Origin: Pegoplata infirma
Taxonomy: Eukaryota; Arthropoda; Insecta; Diptera; Anthomyiidae
Direction: 5' to 3'
Length of the DNA stretch: 64,000 nt
NCBI GenBank assembly: GCA_963921195.1
Contig: OY992536.1
Span: forward strand, 291,467,313 to 291,531,312
How positions within the stretch are numbered: the first letter of the stretch is position 1; the number at the start of each line of letters is the position of its first letter. A model generated the notes under the pieces. It did no database searches. It was not told where the DNA came from and saw only the letters and a program-made list of their open reading frames with translations. The position numbers and the translations under genes were made by a program. Below are positions 1 through 11,331 of this stretch, piece by piece.

Positions 1-51
1 CAGATGGTTTGTATTGAAGAGGTGTTTAAATAGAATTTAAAAAAAAAATTC

Positions 52-1777
52 AGACTCAGAATCTGAGACTTTTTCTATAAGAAACATGTCTCAGAAACTG
101 AGACTTTTTCTAAAAGAAAAATTACTCAGCATCTGAGACTTTTTTTATAAGAAAAATATCTCAGAATCTGATACTTTTTCTATAAGAAAAATGTCTGAGA
201 ATCTGAGACTTTTTCTATAAGAAAAATGTCTCAGAAACTGAGACTTTTTCTATAAGAAAAATGCCTCAGAAACTGAGACTTTTTCTATAAGAAAAATGTC
301 TCAGAATCTGAGACTTTTTCTATAAGAAAAATGTCTCAGAATCTGAGACTTTTTCTATAAGAAAAATGTCTCAGAATCTGAGACTTTTTCTATAAGAAAA
401 ATGTCTCAGAATCTGAGACTTTTTCTATAAGAAAAATGTCTCAAAATCTGAGATTTTTTCTATAAGAAAAATGTCTCAGAATCTGAGACTTTTTCTATAA
501 GAAAAATGTCTCAGAATCTGAGACTTTTTCTATAAGAAAAATGTCTCAGAATCTGAGACTTTTTCTATAAGAAAAATGTCTCAGAATTTGAGACTTTTTC
601 TATAAGAAAAATGTCTCAGAATCTGAGACTTTTTCTATAAGAAAAATGTCTCAGAATCTGAGACTTTTTCTATAAGAAAAATGTCTCAGAATCTGAGACT
701 TTTTCTATAAGAAAAATGTCTCAGTAACTGAGACTTTTTCTATAAGAAAAATGTCTCAGTAACTGAGACTTTTTCTATAAGAAAAATGTCTCAGTAACTG
801 AGACTTTTTCTATAAGAAAAATGTCTCAGTAACTGAGACTTTTTCTATAAGAAAAATGTCTCAGAATCTGAGACTTTTTCTATAAGAAAAATGTCTCAGA
901 ATCTAAGACTTTTTCTATAAGAAAAATGTCTCAGAATCTGAGACTTTTTCTATAAGAAAAATGTCTCAGAATCTGAGACTTGTTCCATAAGAAAAATGTC
1001 CCAGAATCTGAGACTTTTTCTATAAGAAAAATGTCTCAGAATCTGAGACTTTTTCTATAAGAAAAATGTCCCAGAATCTGAGACTTTTTCTATAAGAAAA
1101 ATGTCTCGGAATCTGAGACTTTTTCTATAAGAAAAATGTCTCAGAATCTGAGACTTTTTCTATAAGAAAAATGTCTCAGAATCTGAGACTTTTTCTATAA
1201 GAAAAATGTCTCAGAATCTGAGACTTTTTCTATAAGAAAAATGTCTCTGAATCTGAGACTTTTTCTATAAGAAAAATGTCTCAGAATCTGAGACTTTTTC
1301 TATAAGAAAAATGTCTCAGAATCTGAGACTTTTTCTATAAGAAAAATGTCTCAGAATCTGAGACTTTTTCTATAAGAAAAATGTCTCAGAATCTGAGACT
1401 TTTTCTATAAGAAAAATGTCTCAGAATCTGAGACTTTTTCTATAAGAAAAATGTCTCAGAATCTGAGACTTTTTCTATAAGAAAAATGTCTCAGAATCTG
1501 AGACTTTTTCTATAAGAAAAATGTCTCAGAATCTGAGACTTTTTCTATAAGAAAAATGTCTCAGAATCTGAGACTTTTTCTATAAGAAAAATGTCTCAGA
1601 ATCTGAGACTTTTTCTATAAGAAAAATGTCTCAGAATCTGAGACTTTTTCTATAAGAAAAATGTCTCAGAATCTGAGACTTTTTCTATAAGAAAAATGTC
1701 TCAGAATCTGAGACTTTTTCTATAAGAAAAATGTCTCAGAATCTGAGACTTTTTCTATAAGAAAAATGTCTCAGAAT
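52..1777 (+). repeat. 35-bp satellite array A (about 49 units)
   Basis: A head-to-tail array with a 35-bp period; the register repeats every 420 bases (12 units). Each unit holds two adjoining dyads: TCTCAGA-A-TCTGAGA (7-bp arms) and TTTTTCT-ATA-AGAAAAA (7-bp arms). Variants cluster at the left edge (TCTCAGAAACTGAGA near 90, 232 and 267) and in a run of four units at about 718-840 with TCTCAGTAACTGAGA. The remaining units are nearly identical, as expected when a central array is homogenised and its edge decays. No open frame or unique spacers are present. Confidence 0.97.
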
Positions 1778-2970
1778 TTTTTAAATATAATTTTTACTCA
1801 TTGTTAAAATAAATTTCTTTAACATGAATTCCTTAACTTTCCACAAACAACTTAAATTATACTCCATTATCCAAACTGTTTTTCCAACGAAAATAAAAAA
1901 ACATTGAAAAATTATTTTCAATTTAAATGTTAATTAGGGGGTGTTAAAAATATTTAATTAAATTATCCCCTCAAAAAAAAAAAAAAAAAAACACGATAAC
2001 AAACTTGTTGGCGCAGATATTTCAACTATGTTCTAGGACTAAGAGAAAAGTAGCCTAAGGACTTCCAAACAAAACACAGAGAGACTATCATTAACAGAGC
2101 AATGAATAACAAAATAGATACGAATAATACTTATTATCCTTTTTTTTTCCACTAAAAGCAAAAATCCCTAAATGCTAAGGCAGGCCTACTAAACCAAGGC
2201 ACCGGTATTTAACTAAAAGCCAATAACAACGTGGCTACAATAATTGTTGTAATTAAGTAATTTTTGCCGGTTTTAGTGTCGGAGCTTCTTAAGAATAATA
2301 TGTTTAAGCACAAAAAGTAATTTTAAATAATTTTTTTCCTTCTGTGTTTCTTTGCATTTACACAAAAGTTAAGTAACACCTTTAACTATTAACCCTAATG
2401 GAAGCCAAATTGCTTTGTAGGCATGTTTTTTGTTCTTCTGTACAAAAAGAGATTTGTTAAAATTAAGTTTTTAAAAACATGGCTATTAGGGCGGAGCGAG
2501 AAATGATTTTTTACGAATTTCACTTGGGCGCAATGCGGGATTGTTAAAAAATAGATGCCAAATGGATGTGGTTAAAATTTCAGGAAGATCGCATCTCATC
2601 TTCGGGTCCTCTTCGTCACTGAAGTTTTCACTTTTCTAAGCCAAAAAGCATTTTTTACAAAAATTGTCAAAAAATCCAAATTTGATTAGATTTTGTTAAT
2701 TTTGCATAAATTTTGAAGAAACGCGAACAACAACTTTTTGAATTTTTCTCTTCCTGACTTGAAAAATTGGGTACCCTGGATGCCAAAACCATTACTGCAA
2801 AACAATTCGAAATTCTTAAAGAAATGTGTTTTGAAACTAATTTGTTGAAATTATCGTGAATTCAGTATTTTTTTGGCTTTAACGGTTTTGGAATCCATGG
2901 GCAGTCTCTTTTTAATTCGACCTTTAAAATATTATATTTTGAGTCGGGTTATTCTAGCTCGAGGTATTTT
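1778..2970. other. No gene seen; AT-rich spacer
   Basis: I see no coding frame. The stretch includes a 19-base A run (1973-1991). At about 2952-2966 it contains CTAGCTCGAGGTAT, the same end motif found on several foldback elements in this window, directly next to the H1 element that follows. It is probably decayed repeat. Confidence 0.5.
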
Positions 2971-4122
2971 TATACCCTCCACTCTAGTGATAGAGGGTAT
3001 ATATAAGTTTGTCATTCCGTTTGTAACACATCGAAATATTGGTCTAGGACCCCATAAAGTATATATATTCATGATCCTTGATCGATTTTAAGTCGATCTA
3101 GCGATGTCCGTCCGTCCGTCCGTCCGTCCGTCCGTCCGTCTGTCTGTCTGTCCGTTGAAAACACGCTAACTTTTGAAAGACTTTACGGAGGCTCCTGAAG
3201 TTTGACATATATGTTCTCCATTTACCGGGTCAGGTTGGTATTGCAATCCAGCGAAATCGGTCCAGTGGTTCAAAAGTTATGAGCAAAATAGTAAATTTCG
3301 GCAAGGGTATTTTTCGAATTTACAAGATTAAAACCACTATAACTTTCGAAAGACAATTCCGAGGGGGCTGAAGCTTAGCATATATATTTGTCGTTCCCCA
3401 AGGCTATTTGGTTTTGAATTTCAGCAAAATCGGTTCAGTGGTTCAAAAGTTATAAGCATAGCAGTGAATTTCAGATTTGTTTCACCTTAAACTGTTGAAA
3501 ACTCGTTAAACAAGTTTTAAAAGCATGGTGAAATACCAGTTTTGTAAAACTTGTTGTTGTTTGTTTTCTTGTGGTGGGGTGCAGTTTAGTTGTTAGACAA
3601 GTAAATATTTGTTATTGTTTTGTTATTGTTAGTGTAACTGTATGTAACGGGAAAAAATCAAATAAAGTATGTGTATGATTGAATGTTAATTTGTTTTTGG
3701 TTTTTAAAGAAGAGGATGGTAATATAAAAAGAGAAAAATATGTGAAATAGTTTTTTTTGTATTACGTATAGGTATAAAACAACAAAAATATTTTACAAAG
3801 TAATTTGTTACTCAAAGAAATTGTACACTAAAAAAATATTTACACTCAAAAAAAATGTTACACTAAAAAAAAATGTACACATTATTAATATTTTTTTTTT
3901 TTAATGAAATTGCAGACTCAAAAAAATTTTGACAGTCAAAAAACTTTTACACTCAAAAGAATTTGATTGATTAAAAGAAAGTTTGACTCAAAATTATATA
4001 CATATTTCTAATAAAAAATTTGTAATGCAATTTTTTTAAATTTTTTTTAGAAAATTACTATAAGATAACATTGTGGAGGGTATTCATAGATTCGACCAAG
4101 TCGAATTTAATTTTTCTACTTG
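2971..4122 (+). mobile_element. H1-type (GTCY)n element, copy a
   Basis: Longest copy of family H1. It opens with the hairpin TATACCCTC...GAGGGTATA (2971-3002), then a conserved block (GTCATTCCGTTTGTAAC, ATCGAAATATTGGTCTAGG, CCCCATAAAGTATATATATTC), then a (GTCC/GTCT)n microsatellite, long diverged non-coding sequence, and an end hairpin ATTCG..CGAAT followed by TTAATTTTTCTACTTG and a T run. No target duplication is visible. Non-coding, a hairpin just inside the 3' end and a T-rich site fit Helitron-related (INE-1/mini-me-like) non-autonomous elements; that assignment is from memory of the family. Other copies lie at 21644, 34024 (minus), 47721 and 59003. Confidence 0.78.
3106..3155 (+). repeat. 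(GTCC/GTCT)n microsatellite
   Basis: About 12 tetranucleotides, GTCC first and then GTCT, internal to the H1 element. The same block is much shorter in the other copies (for example 21780-21803), so this copy is expanded. Confidence 0.95.
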
Positions 4123-4215
4123 TTTTTTTTTACTTATTACACAATTTTTCACGCGGTTGCGTGTTTACTGCCTCTGTACTTTGGTAAAAATATGGAACAA
4201 ATGGTGATACTTGAC

Positions 4216-5146
4216 ACTCAGAAAATTATTGCAGTTACTACATGATAATCATTTGGGTAGTATGTAGTAGTTGTTGTTTTCAACTACAATTTCAGTTGTT
4301 TTTGTATGAAATATATTTCAAACAACTATTTTTTGTAGTCGTTTAAAAAAAAAAAAATACAAAAAATTACTACATTGTAGTAACAGTTGTTTAATGTACA
4401 CCATTTACAGATATAATTCGTAAAAGATCAATTGTAATTCGAAGATTCTACTTATAATTCGAAGTTTCTATTTGTAATTCGAAGATTCCATTTGTAATTC
4501 GAAGATTCCATTTGTAATACGAAGATTATTCTTGTAATTCGAAGATTCTGTTTGTAATTCGAAGATTCCATTTGTAATTCGAAGATTCCAATTGTAATTT
4601 GAAAAATATCAACTGAATTTCCATTGATAATTTACGAATTACAATTGGAATCTTCGAATTGCAAATGGAATCTTCGAATTACAAATAGAATCTTCGAATT
4701 ACAAACATAATCTTCGAATTAAAAGTAGAATTTTTGAATTACAAATGGAATCTTCGAATTACAAATAGAATCTTCGAATTACAAGTAGAATCTTCGAATT
4801 ACAATTTATCTTTTACGAATTACATCTGCAAATGGTGTAGTTGTTTTTGATCTATAAAAAAACTAATAATTTTCTAGAAATTTTTAGAAAAACGGATGTG
4901 CTGAACGAGTTGACATTTAGAAGTATTTTTTGTTAATAAAAAAATTAAGAAAATTTGAGTTTCAGTAAAAACAACTGTAAAGTTCTTTTTACCGTTTTTT
5001 GTAGTTTTTAATCAATAGTTAAAAACAACAAACATTTTTGGTTGATTTTACCACAAAATGTAGTTTGCGCCTAAACAACAAATGTAGTAGTTTTAACTGT
5101 TTTTTGTAGTGGAATCTACCGTCATAATTTTTTGAGTTTACAGTTA
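4216..5146. mobile_element. Foldback rich in ACAACTA/TTGTAGT, host of the next entry
   Basis: The ends are similar in inverted orientation: CACTCAGAAAATTATTGC at the left, and ACTCAAAAAATTATGAC when the right end is reverse-complemented. Many copies of GTAGTTGTTTTT and AAAAACAACT lie in both orientations. It is split at a TA dinucleotide by the palindromic element at 4399-4837. No target duplication was identified, so the ends are tentative. Confidence 0.45.
4399..4837. mobile_element. Palindromic AATTCGAA element at a TA site
   Basis: A foldback whose arms are internally repeated: about seven GTAATTCGAAGATTC-type units run in one direction, then the reverse complement runs to the other end. 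It begins CACCATTTACAGATATAATT and ends with the complement (AATTACATCTGCAAATGGTG). TA flanks both ends (4397-4398 and 4838-4839), as expected for a TA-target element. There is no coding capacity. Related sequence occurs at 11059-11331, 11835-13809 and 47239-47419. Confidence 0.8.
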
Positions 5147-5873
5147 TTCCTTTTTAATCATTTTTCGCATGTCGCACGAACTTGACAACTTCATTTTAAC
5201 CTTTAAATGGACGTTTCATTAGACTTCTCTATTTTATTTTGAAAAAAAAAAAAATACTTTAATGACCCCTTAAACTAAAAGTTGCACGGCTAATATATTC
5301 TAAAAAAAGAGCAGCCATAAAATTTTACGGAATTTATTACTTTTTTGACATATACTAAATGCATTTGCAAAAAAAAAATACAGAGGGCCATACAAAACTG
5401 GACCAATTTTTCTTAAACCTTAAGACCTCAAACTTGTTGCACAGTGTAATTATATACTTTAGAATCGCAAATTATAATTTAGTTGGCCCCCTTGTTCCTA
5501 TCTCGATACAAATCCCTCATTGTTTTCCATTTAGTTGGTCCCATAAAATTTCTATCTCTGAAATATTCCCACACTATTATTTTACACCCTGTCGCCTATA
5601 TTTTTTTTTGTAGAGTGTCGGTAGGAAATATTTAATTAAAATAAAAAACAAATGAGCAATTTAAACACAGGAGTAGGATAGCAACAAAATCCACAGTATT
5701 TTTCACACCCTCTAAACACGCACATTAAAAAAAATATTTTTTTTTGTAGAAAAAAAAAAAAATTATTTAAAATTATAATAAAGCGGAAAACGTACAAAAA
5801 AACAAAAAAAAATATAGTTTAATGACTCACTTAACAAAACAATAGAGTATTAAAGTACTACAAAAAAAGGTAC
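5147..5873. other. No gene seen; AT-rich spacer
   Basis: No supported feature. It contains GTTGCACAGTG (about 5439-5449), the terminal motif of the short inverted-repeat element at 39253, and many A runs, so it may hold decayed repeat. Confidence 0.4.
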
Positions 5874-5881
5874 ATTACATG

Positions 5882-6930
5882 CAGAGCTTTGAAGGATTTC
5901 ATTCCTGAACTTGATTTGGCATTTTGAATGAAAAATTTATTAATTGTATTCCCCAATCATATTTTAGCGACTTGAGTGAATTCACTTCACAGAAAGAATT
6001 TGAAATGAATCTACAAAAACGCGGATTCAAATAATTTTTGATTAAAATTCATCCAATAAAGCAAATCGTTAAATGTACCATTTATCAAATTGTAGGTGAT
6101 TAATTTAATATATTTTCAATCAAAAATTTGGCTCCGTTTTGCTCTATCTAGTTAAAAAATCGATTGCATTCGCAGTGGAATGATAAAAAATCGAATGTAT
6201 TCGATTTTTCTAAATCGAGTGAACAAGAAATCGAATGCATTCATTTTTATACCCTCTGTTAGTGATAGAGGGTATATATAAGTTTGTCATTCGAAATATC
6301 GGTCTGGGACCCCATAAAGTGTGTATATTATTGATCAGTGATCGATTCTAAGACATTCTAGCGATATCCGTCTGTCCGCCTGTCTGTGGAAATGGTGATC
6401 ATGGACAAAATATTGGACAGAGATGACTGAAACTTAACATATTTATTAGAAGTTCTCCCGAGAAGTTTGGTATTGCATTTGAGCGATATCGGTTCAGCGG
6501 TTCAAAAGTTATGAACGAAAATGTAAGGACGCCTCAAAAATTTCAGTACATCCAACATAACCTAAAAAAAACAAAATGCTTTAATTCGCCTGCTGGTTGA
6601 CATATGTGAACATAATTGAACACCAAATGGTATTTAAACAAGTACGAACATATTTTTTGACAAAACAAGACAAAAACGCGTTTTTTTCGCGGAAATTTTT
6701 TAAATTTTTTTTTTTTTTTTTTTTAAAGTAAATTCCTTTTAAATAATGCTTTTTTGCAATAATCTTTTTGAAATTGTGGAGGCCGAATTTAACTTTTTTA
6801 TTTGTTTACATTCAATCGAATGCATTCCAAGGACTGCATTCAATGTTGATTTATAAAATCGATGACTATAAAGATCGAATGAATTTTTTGGAGAATTCAT
6901 TCAAAAAGGATTTCATTCTTCGAAGCTCTG
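5882..6930. mobile_element. hAT-like non-autonomous element with 8-bp target duplication
   Basis: Terminal inverted repeats CAGAGCTTTGAAG and CTTCGAAGCTCTG are bounded on both sides by the identical octamer ATTACATG (5874-5881 and 6931-6938). An 8-bp duplication with CAGAG-type ends is the hAT signature. The interior has no transposase. It contains a piece of the F family (about 5985-6130) and a complete H3 element (6248-6805), so this element is older than the H3 copy. Confidence 0.8.
6248..6805 (+). mobile_element. H3-type (GTCY)n element, copy a
   Basis: Starts with the hairpin TATACCCTC...GAGGGTATA, then ATCGGTCTGGGACCCCATAA, then a short GTCCGTCTGTCCGCCTGTC block and the family-specific GAAATGGTGATCA. 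It ends GTGGAGGCCGAATTTAAC before a T-rich tail. Family H3 differs from H1 downstream of the microsatellite. It sits inside the hAT-like element at 5882-6930. Confidence 0.75.
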
Positions 6931-6938
6931 ATTACATG

Positions 6939-7551
6939 CAACATTGTAGAAATAGCAACTGGCAGACTAAAACACAGACAGTGGGTTTTAGCATACACTC
7001 ACTCACAGTTACTTTTTTTTTTTGAAACATATACACATGATAAGTCAACACTCATACACTGATATAAGCATATAATTTGTATATAAAAGTACCAATTAAG
7101 CATAACTAACAAGCAACAAATAAGGTTTTATTTACCATGGTTATTTAACCCTATAATGTTTGCAGGGGTCGAAAATAGCAAAACTAATTAAGCAGTTTAT
7201 CATGTTTAAAAATTGTTGCATTCACAATTTGTTGGGCAGAAAAAGTTCATCGTTTTGATTTGGTGAAGGTGAAGATCGAACGATTTTTGAGATACCACTA
7301 TTTGAAATTTGAAAAAAGTTCTCGTTTTTTCCTACGGTTAAGAAATTTAAAAACAAAAATTTCTTATTTTTTATCCTTGACCTTTTCATAGAGTTTGATG
7401 TAAACCTTCATTTAAAATTAATTTAAACCAAATTTGATCAAAATTTTGGTGTTTTATAAAATTTTAAACAAAAATTCTAAATTTTGATCAAAGGACTCCA
7501 TGAGTTAAAATGGTCTCCTTGGCTCAAATTACACTAAAAAAACTTTTTGCT
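6939..7551. other. Spacer with a fragment of long-inverted-repeat family L
   Basis: About 7250-7510 resembles the interior of the element at 32467-33745: 'cgatcgaa...gatttttgag', 'tttttcctac', 'gagttaaaatggtctcc' and 'ggctcaaatta' occur in the same order. No coding frame or clear ends were found. Confidence 0.45.
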
Positions 7552-8035
7552 ACCTCCTATTTGACAAGAATTTCTTGTTATTTTACAAGCTTTTTACCAA
7601 TAATTTTGTAATTTTACAAACTTTTTACCAAAAAAACTGTAAATTTACCATTTTTTGACGCGATAAAACTTACAAGGAGGTTTCGTGATTTTACTAGATT
7701 TTTTGCTACCTCCTATTTTACGAGAATTCCTAGTAAAAATTACGAACTTTTTCGTAATTTTACAAGATTTTTACCAATAAAATTGTAAATTTACAACTTA
7801 TTTAGCAAAATAAAACTTACAAGAAATTCTCGTAAATTTACAAGATTTTTTTTTTTGTAAAAAATCTAAGAAATTTGTAATTATAAGAAAAACTGTAACA
7901 TCACAAATAAAAATTAAATTTCGATCGAAAATTATTTGTTAAAAAATAAGGAAAACTGTCAAATATTGATAAAATGGAATTACGAGACTTTTTCTAGTAA
8001 TTTTACAAGGTTTTTTTTTTTGTGTATTTGCAATT
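7552..8035. repeat. Imperfect tandem repeat (TTGCTACCTCCTATTT units)
   Basis: TTTTTGCTACCTCCTATTT followed by acAAGAATTyCTTGTA and 'ttTTACAAGnTTTTTACCAA' occurs at about 7547 and again at about 7700, with related TTACAAG pieces to 8010. The unit is about 150 bp and AT-rich, with short dyads such as AAGAATTTCTTGT. It is non-coding. Confidence 0.6.
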
Positions 8036-8146
8036 TTCCTTGTCAGGTTGGTACTAAATTTCCGAAAAATCGGTGCAGTGATTCAGAAGTTATGAGCAAA
8101 ACCGTGAATTTTGGATAAGTATCACCTTCGAATTCACGTGTTGAAA
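8036..8146 (+). mobile_element. H1-type internal fragment
   Basis: Matches the interior of H1: 'tgtcaggttggta', 'aaatcggtgcagtgattcag', 'aagttatgagcaaaaccgtg', 'aattcacgtgttgaaaa'. Neither end is present, and the H2 element begins directly after it. Confidence 0.65.
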
Positions 8147-9185
8147 AAAATCAAGTAAGAAAGTTATAGTCGGTCAAGACCGACCATATGATACCCTACA
8201 CCAGTGTTTTCCGGAAAATGGGTCCCAAGTCCAAACATTGACCGATTGGATCTGTCTTTTGTTAGATCTTTATTTAGTGTAGAAAACACACAGATCAATG
8301 TTTAGTGGAATTGGTTTATTTTTTGTCAACATACCGATTGACTGAATATCGGTCAAAATTTTTATATGGGGGCCTAAGTCCAAAAATGGTTCAATTATAT
8401 TCCGATTTGATTAGGTTACTAAAGTACACGTTTAACACCCAAAAATAAAATTTGTATCAAATATTTCCATTTTATGAATTTTGAGGGAATTGTATGAATA
8501 TCGGGAGGGTGGTTTGTATAGGGACTACCAGAAGGACTGACCCTATTACTTTGAAATTTGAAATGATAATTTTTGCATACAAAATTTGATTACCTGCTAA
8601 ATTTAAAAGTAATATCTATTATAACACGGTTATTAGAGTCATTTAAGCCGAATCCAAAGGGGTCGTTTGTATGGGGGCTCGGTCTTAACATGGACCAATT
8701 TTTTCCCATTTCAATAAGCTTCGTCCTTGAAGTCAATTGATTAAAAATTTCGACCTGTATCGTGCTTAAACCGATAGATGGACAGACGGGCGGACGGACA
8801 TCGGTAAATCGACTCAAAAAGTAATTCTGAGTCGATCGGTATACTTGAATGTACACTGCGAATCACATCAATAAGGAATCGAGTTTTTCACTTTTTAATC
8901 GAATATATCTTTGTAACAAATAAGGGGAAAAATATAAAAAAAATGCACTGATAGAGACCATTATCTAGCTAATAATGTCAAATAATAACAATAATCAAAA
9001 GTCTGAAAGAAGTCGTTTAAAAAAATATTTTTTAGCAACTGGTTAAAAAATTACTAGTTTTTTATGAATCACTTGAATAAGGAATTTTGGAATACAGACC
9101 AAGCAGGACCTGAATCCAATTTGTTATGGATAGCAATTCCTGAAACAATAAAAACATAACAGTTTTGTTTCGAATTTCAATAAAA

Positions 9186-9449
9186 ATGAGACTCACAACA
9201 ACTCTTAGCTCTTCCGAAAAGAAAAAAGTACTGACTTTAAAGTCCAAAGTGTTAAATGCCGTTGAAATCGCGAAAATAATAGTGAGGGGCAAATCTATAA
9301 AATGCAATTATTTAAATAACATTAAGAATGATGGAAAAAACATGAATGGCGAACTTAAATGGCAACAACAGAACGAGATCGACCAACATTTTAAGAATTC
9401 CCCCGAATTCCACGTTGACAGGTTCCAAATTTCTCAAAGAAAGTGGTGA
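9186..9449 (+). pseudogene. Tc1-like transposase, N-terminal fragment (left arm)
   Basis: A frame of about 88 codons from a methionine at 9186. It reads TTTLSSSEKKKVLTLKSK and then LNAVEIAKII followed by NYLNN, a helix-turn-helix of the kind that binds terminal repeats in Tc1/mariner transposases. Such transposases are usually about 340 residues and carry a DDE/D catalytic triad; only the DNA-binding region is left here before the frame degenerates and stops. The matching segment on the opposite strand at 9920-10165 is a second damaged copy. The family call rests on the residue pattern together with the TA-flanked ends; it is an inference but fits well. Confidence 0.65.
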
Positions 9450-9919
9450 TTTTGTGGGTATTTGTATGGTCCATCACGATTAAAAATTAAATGAGTTTAT
9501 AGTCTGTTGAAAATTGCAAAAAAAGCCACTCCTTTAAACCAAACTTAAGAATCATCGATGGTAACGTAAGGAACAGTGATGATGCTACAGTAGAATATCG
9601 CACCCCATACCATAAAAGCACCTTCTATGATCTGTCTGCTATGCAAAAACTTATTTATTTATAAAAACTTATTGTTTTAAATAACCGAAAACAGTTGTAT
9701 CCGTCTAATGCAACGGTATTAATTTTTTGTTAGTCGGAATAAATTACTTTAAAAATTTCTGAGACTGTGTCATTGTATTCCTGGCGAGATTAAGGCGCTG
9801 CTAACTTCGTTTGGCATTCAGCTATAAATTTTTGCATAATTTTCGACGAGCACTGATCTCACTTGACTTTTAAATGTCACGGACTGTACAAATACTCGCA
9901 TTAACGCCACTTTCTTTGA

Positions 9920-10165
9920 GAATTTTGAAAGATGTCGGCGTAGAATTTGGGGGAATTCTTTAACTTATTGTCGATATCGTTCGGTTGTTGCCATTTCAGT
10001 TCGCCCATTCATGTTTTTTCCATAGTTCTGAATGTTATTTAGATAATTGCATACAGCAGTTTTTTCCCTCTCTATTATTTCCGCGATTTCAGCGGCCTTT
10101 AACACTTTTTCAGTACTTTTTCCTTTTTGGAAGTGCTAAGAGCTGTGTGAGTCCCATTTTTATTG
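9920..10165 (-). pseudogene. Tc1-like transposase, N-terminal fragment (right arm)
   Basis: Reverse complement of the left-arm gene fragment with many substitutions and at least one deletion: the 'actttaaagtccaaa' stretch of the left copy is missing here. Shared pieces include 'aaataacatt', 'tatggaaaaaacatgaatgg' and 'gaattccccc'. The frame is broken near the start. It shows that both arms came from the same 5' end of a transposon. Confidence 0.6.
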
Positions 10166-10609
10166 AAATTCGAAACAAAACTGTTTTGTTTTTATTGTTT
10201 GAGGGATTGCTATTCATTACATATTAGATTCAGGTCCTACTTGGTCTATATTCCAAAATTCCTTATTCAAGTGCTTCAAAAAAAATAGTGATTTTTTAAC
10301 AAGTTGCGGAAAAATATTTTTTTAAAGCACTTTCTTCAGTCTTTTTATTATTGTTATTATTTGAAATTATTGGCTAGATAATAGTCTATATCAGTGCATT
10401 TTTTTATATTTTTCCGCTTATTCGTTACAAAGATATATTCGATTAAAAAGTGAAAAACTCGATTCCTTATTGATGTGATTCGCAGTGTAGGTCTAGAACC
10501 AATATTTCGGGTAGTTACAAACATCAGCACAAACTCATTATACCCTGTACCACAGTGTGGTGTAGGGTATAATTAAACACGCTTTAAAAGGCAAAAAAAA
10601 AAAAATTTA

Positions 10610-11058
10610 CTAAAAAATTAACTACTCCAACTTCGTCTGTTGAAATGACCATCACGTCTAAAATATTACACAGATTTGACTGATACTTAATGTATTTACT
10701 TGTTGTTGCTTTGAAAAGTTTGGTATTGCATTTGAGCGATATCGGTTAAGCGGTTTAAAAGTTATGATCGAAATTGTAAGAACACCTAAAAATTGGTACA
10801 TTCCACATAACCTTAAAATACAAAATACTTTAATTCGGCTGCTGTTTGACATATGTGGATATCGAAAGGTATTTAAACAAGTACAAACATATTTTTTACT
10901 AAAGAATTTTTTTCCAAAAAAGTTTTTTCTCAATATTAATTTCTTTTACCATTTTTTTCACAACAATTATTTTCCAATACAGTTTTTTTCAATAATCTTT
11001 TTTACATTTTGGACGGTATCCATATGGTCGGTAGGGCCGAATTGAACTTTTCTACTTG
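10610..11058 (+). mobile_element. H3-type element, copy b (5' truncated)
   Basis: Begins inside the family sequence, at 'gtctgttgaaatgaccatcacg', and runs through 'gcatttgagcgatatcggtt' and 'ctttaattcggctgctg' to GGGCCGAATTGAAC and TTTTCTACTTG. The hairpin end and the CCCCATAAAG core are missing. Its end joins directly to the AATTCGAA repeat. Confidence 0.7.
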
Positions 11059-11331
11059 TTCGAATTGCAATTGATACTTTTTAAATTAAAATTGATATTT
11101 TTCGTACTACAATTGATCTATTTCGAATTAAAATTCGTCTTATTCGAATTACGTTTCGATGTTTTCGAACTTTAACTAATCTTTTTCAAATTACAATTGA
11201 TCTTTTTCGAATTACAATTGGAATTTTATAAATTACATTTGCAATTTTCGCATTACAAATCAAAGATTTGAATTACAAATGAAATCTTCGAATCACATTT
11301 GATATTTTTCGAAATACATCTGTAAATGGTG
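11059..11331. repeat. AATTCGAA repeat, right-end fragment
   Basis: About twelve degenerate 'TTTTTCGAATTACAATTGATC' units ending with ACATCTGTAAATGGTG, the terminal sequence of the palindromic element at 4399-4837. The left end is absent; the H3 fragment takes its place. Confidence 0.7.

Larger units (their letters stand above)
8854..10487. mobile_element. Palindromic Tc1/mariner-like transposon with TA target duplication
   Basis: 1634 bp beginning CACTGCGAATCACATCAATA and ending in its complement, flanked by TA on both sides (8852-8853 and 10488-10489). The inverted similarity is far longer than normal terminal repeats: roughly the first 600 bases match the last 590 in reverse complement, including the start of the transposase gene. 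The element is therefore two 5' halves joined head to head around a central segment of about 400 bp. No complete transposase or DDE catalytic region is visible, so it depends on another source of transposase. Confidence 0.85.
8152..10571 (+). mobile_element. H2-type element, copy a, split by a Tc1-like insertion
   Basis: Starts CAAGTAAGAAAGTTATAGTC with the near-perfect dyad GGTCAAGACC, then ATACCCTACACC. Its other end is the hairpin TATACCCTGTACCACAGTGTGGTGTAGGGTATA region (10540-10571). The part carrying the (GTCY)-type block and TCGACTCAAAAAGT lies left of 8853, and GGTCTAGAACCAATATTTCG resumes at 10490. The two halves join exactly as in the uninterrupted copies at 13858 and 55920. It is non-coding. 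Confidence 0.85.

Noticed and set aside
52..1777. CRISPR-like array
   Set aside because: The repeated unit fills the whole 35-bp period with no unique spacers, and the sequence context is an animal genome.
2971..3002. Intrinsic transcription terminator
   Set aside because: The hairpin with a T run is the terminal structure of a repeat family that recurs in both orientations, and bacterial-style terminators do not apply here.
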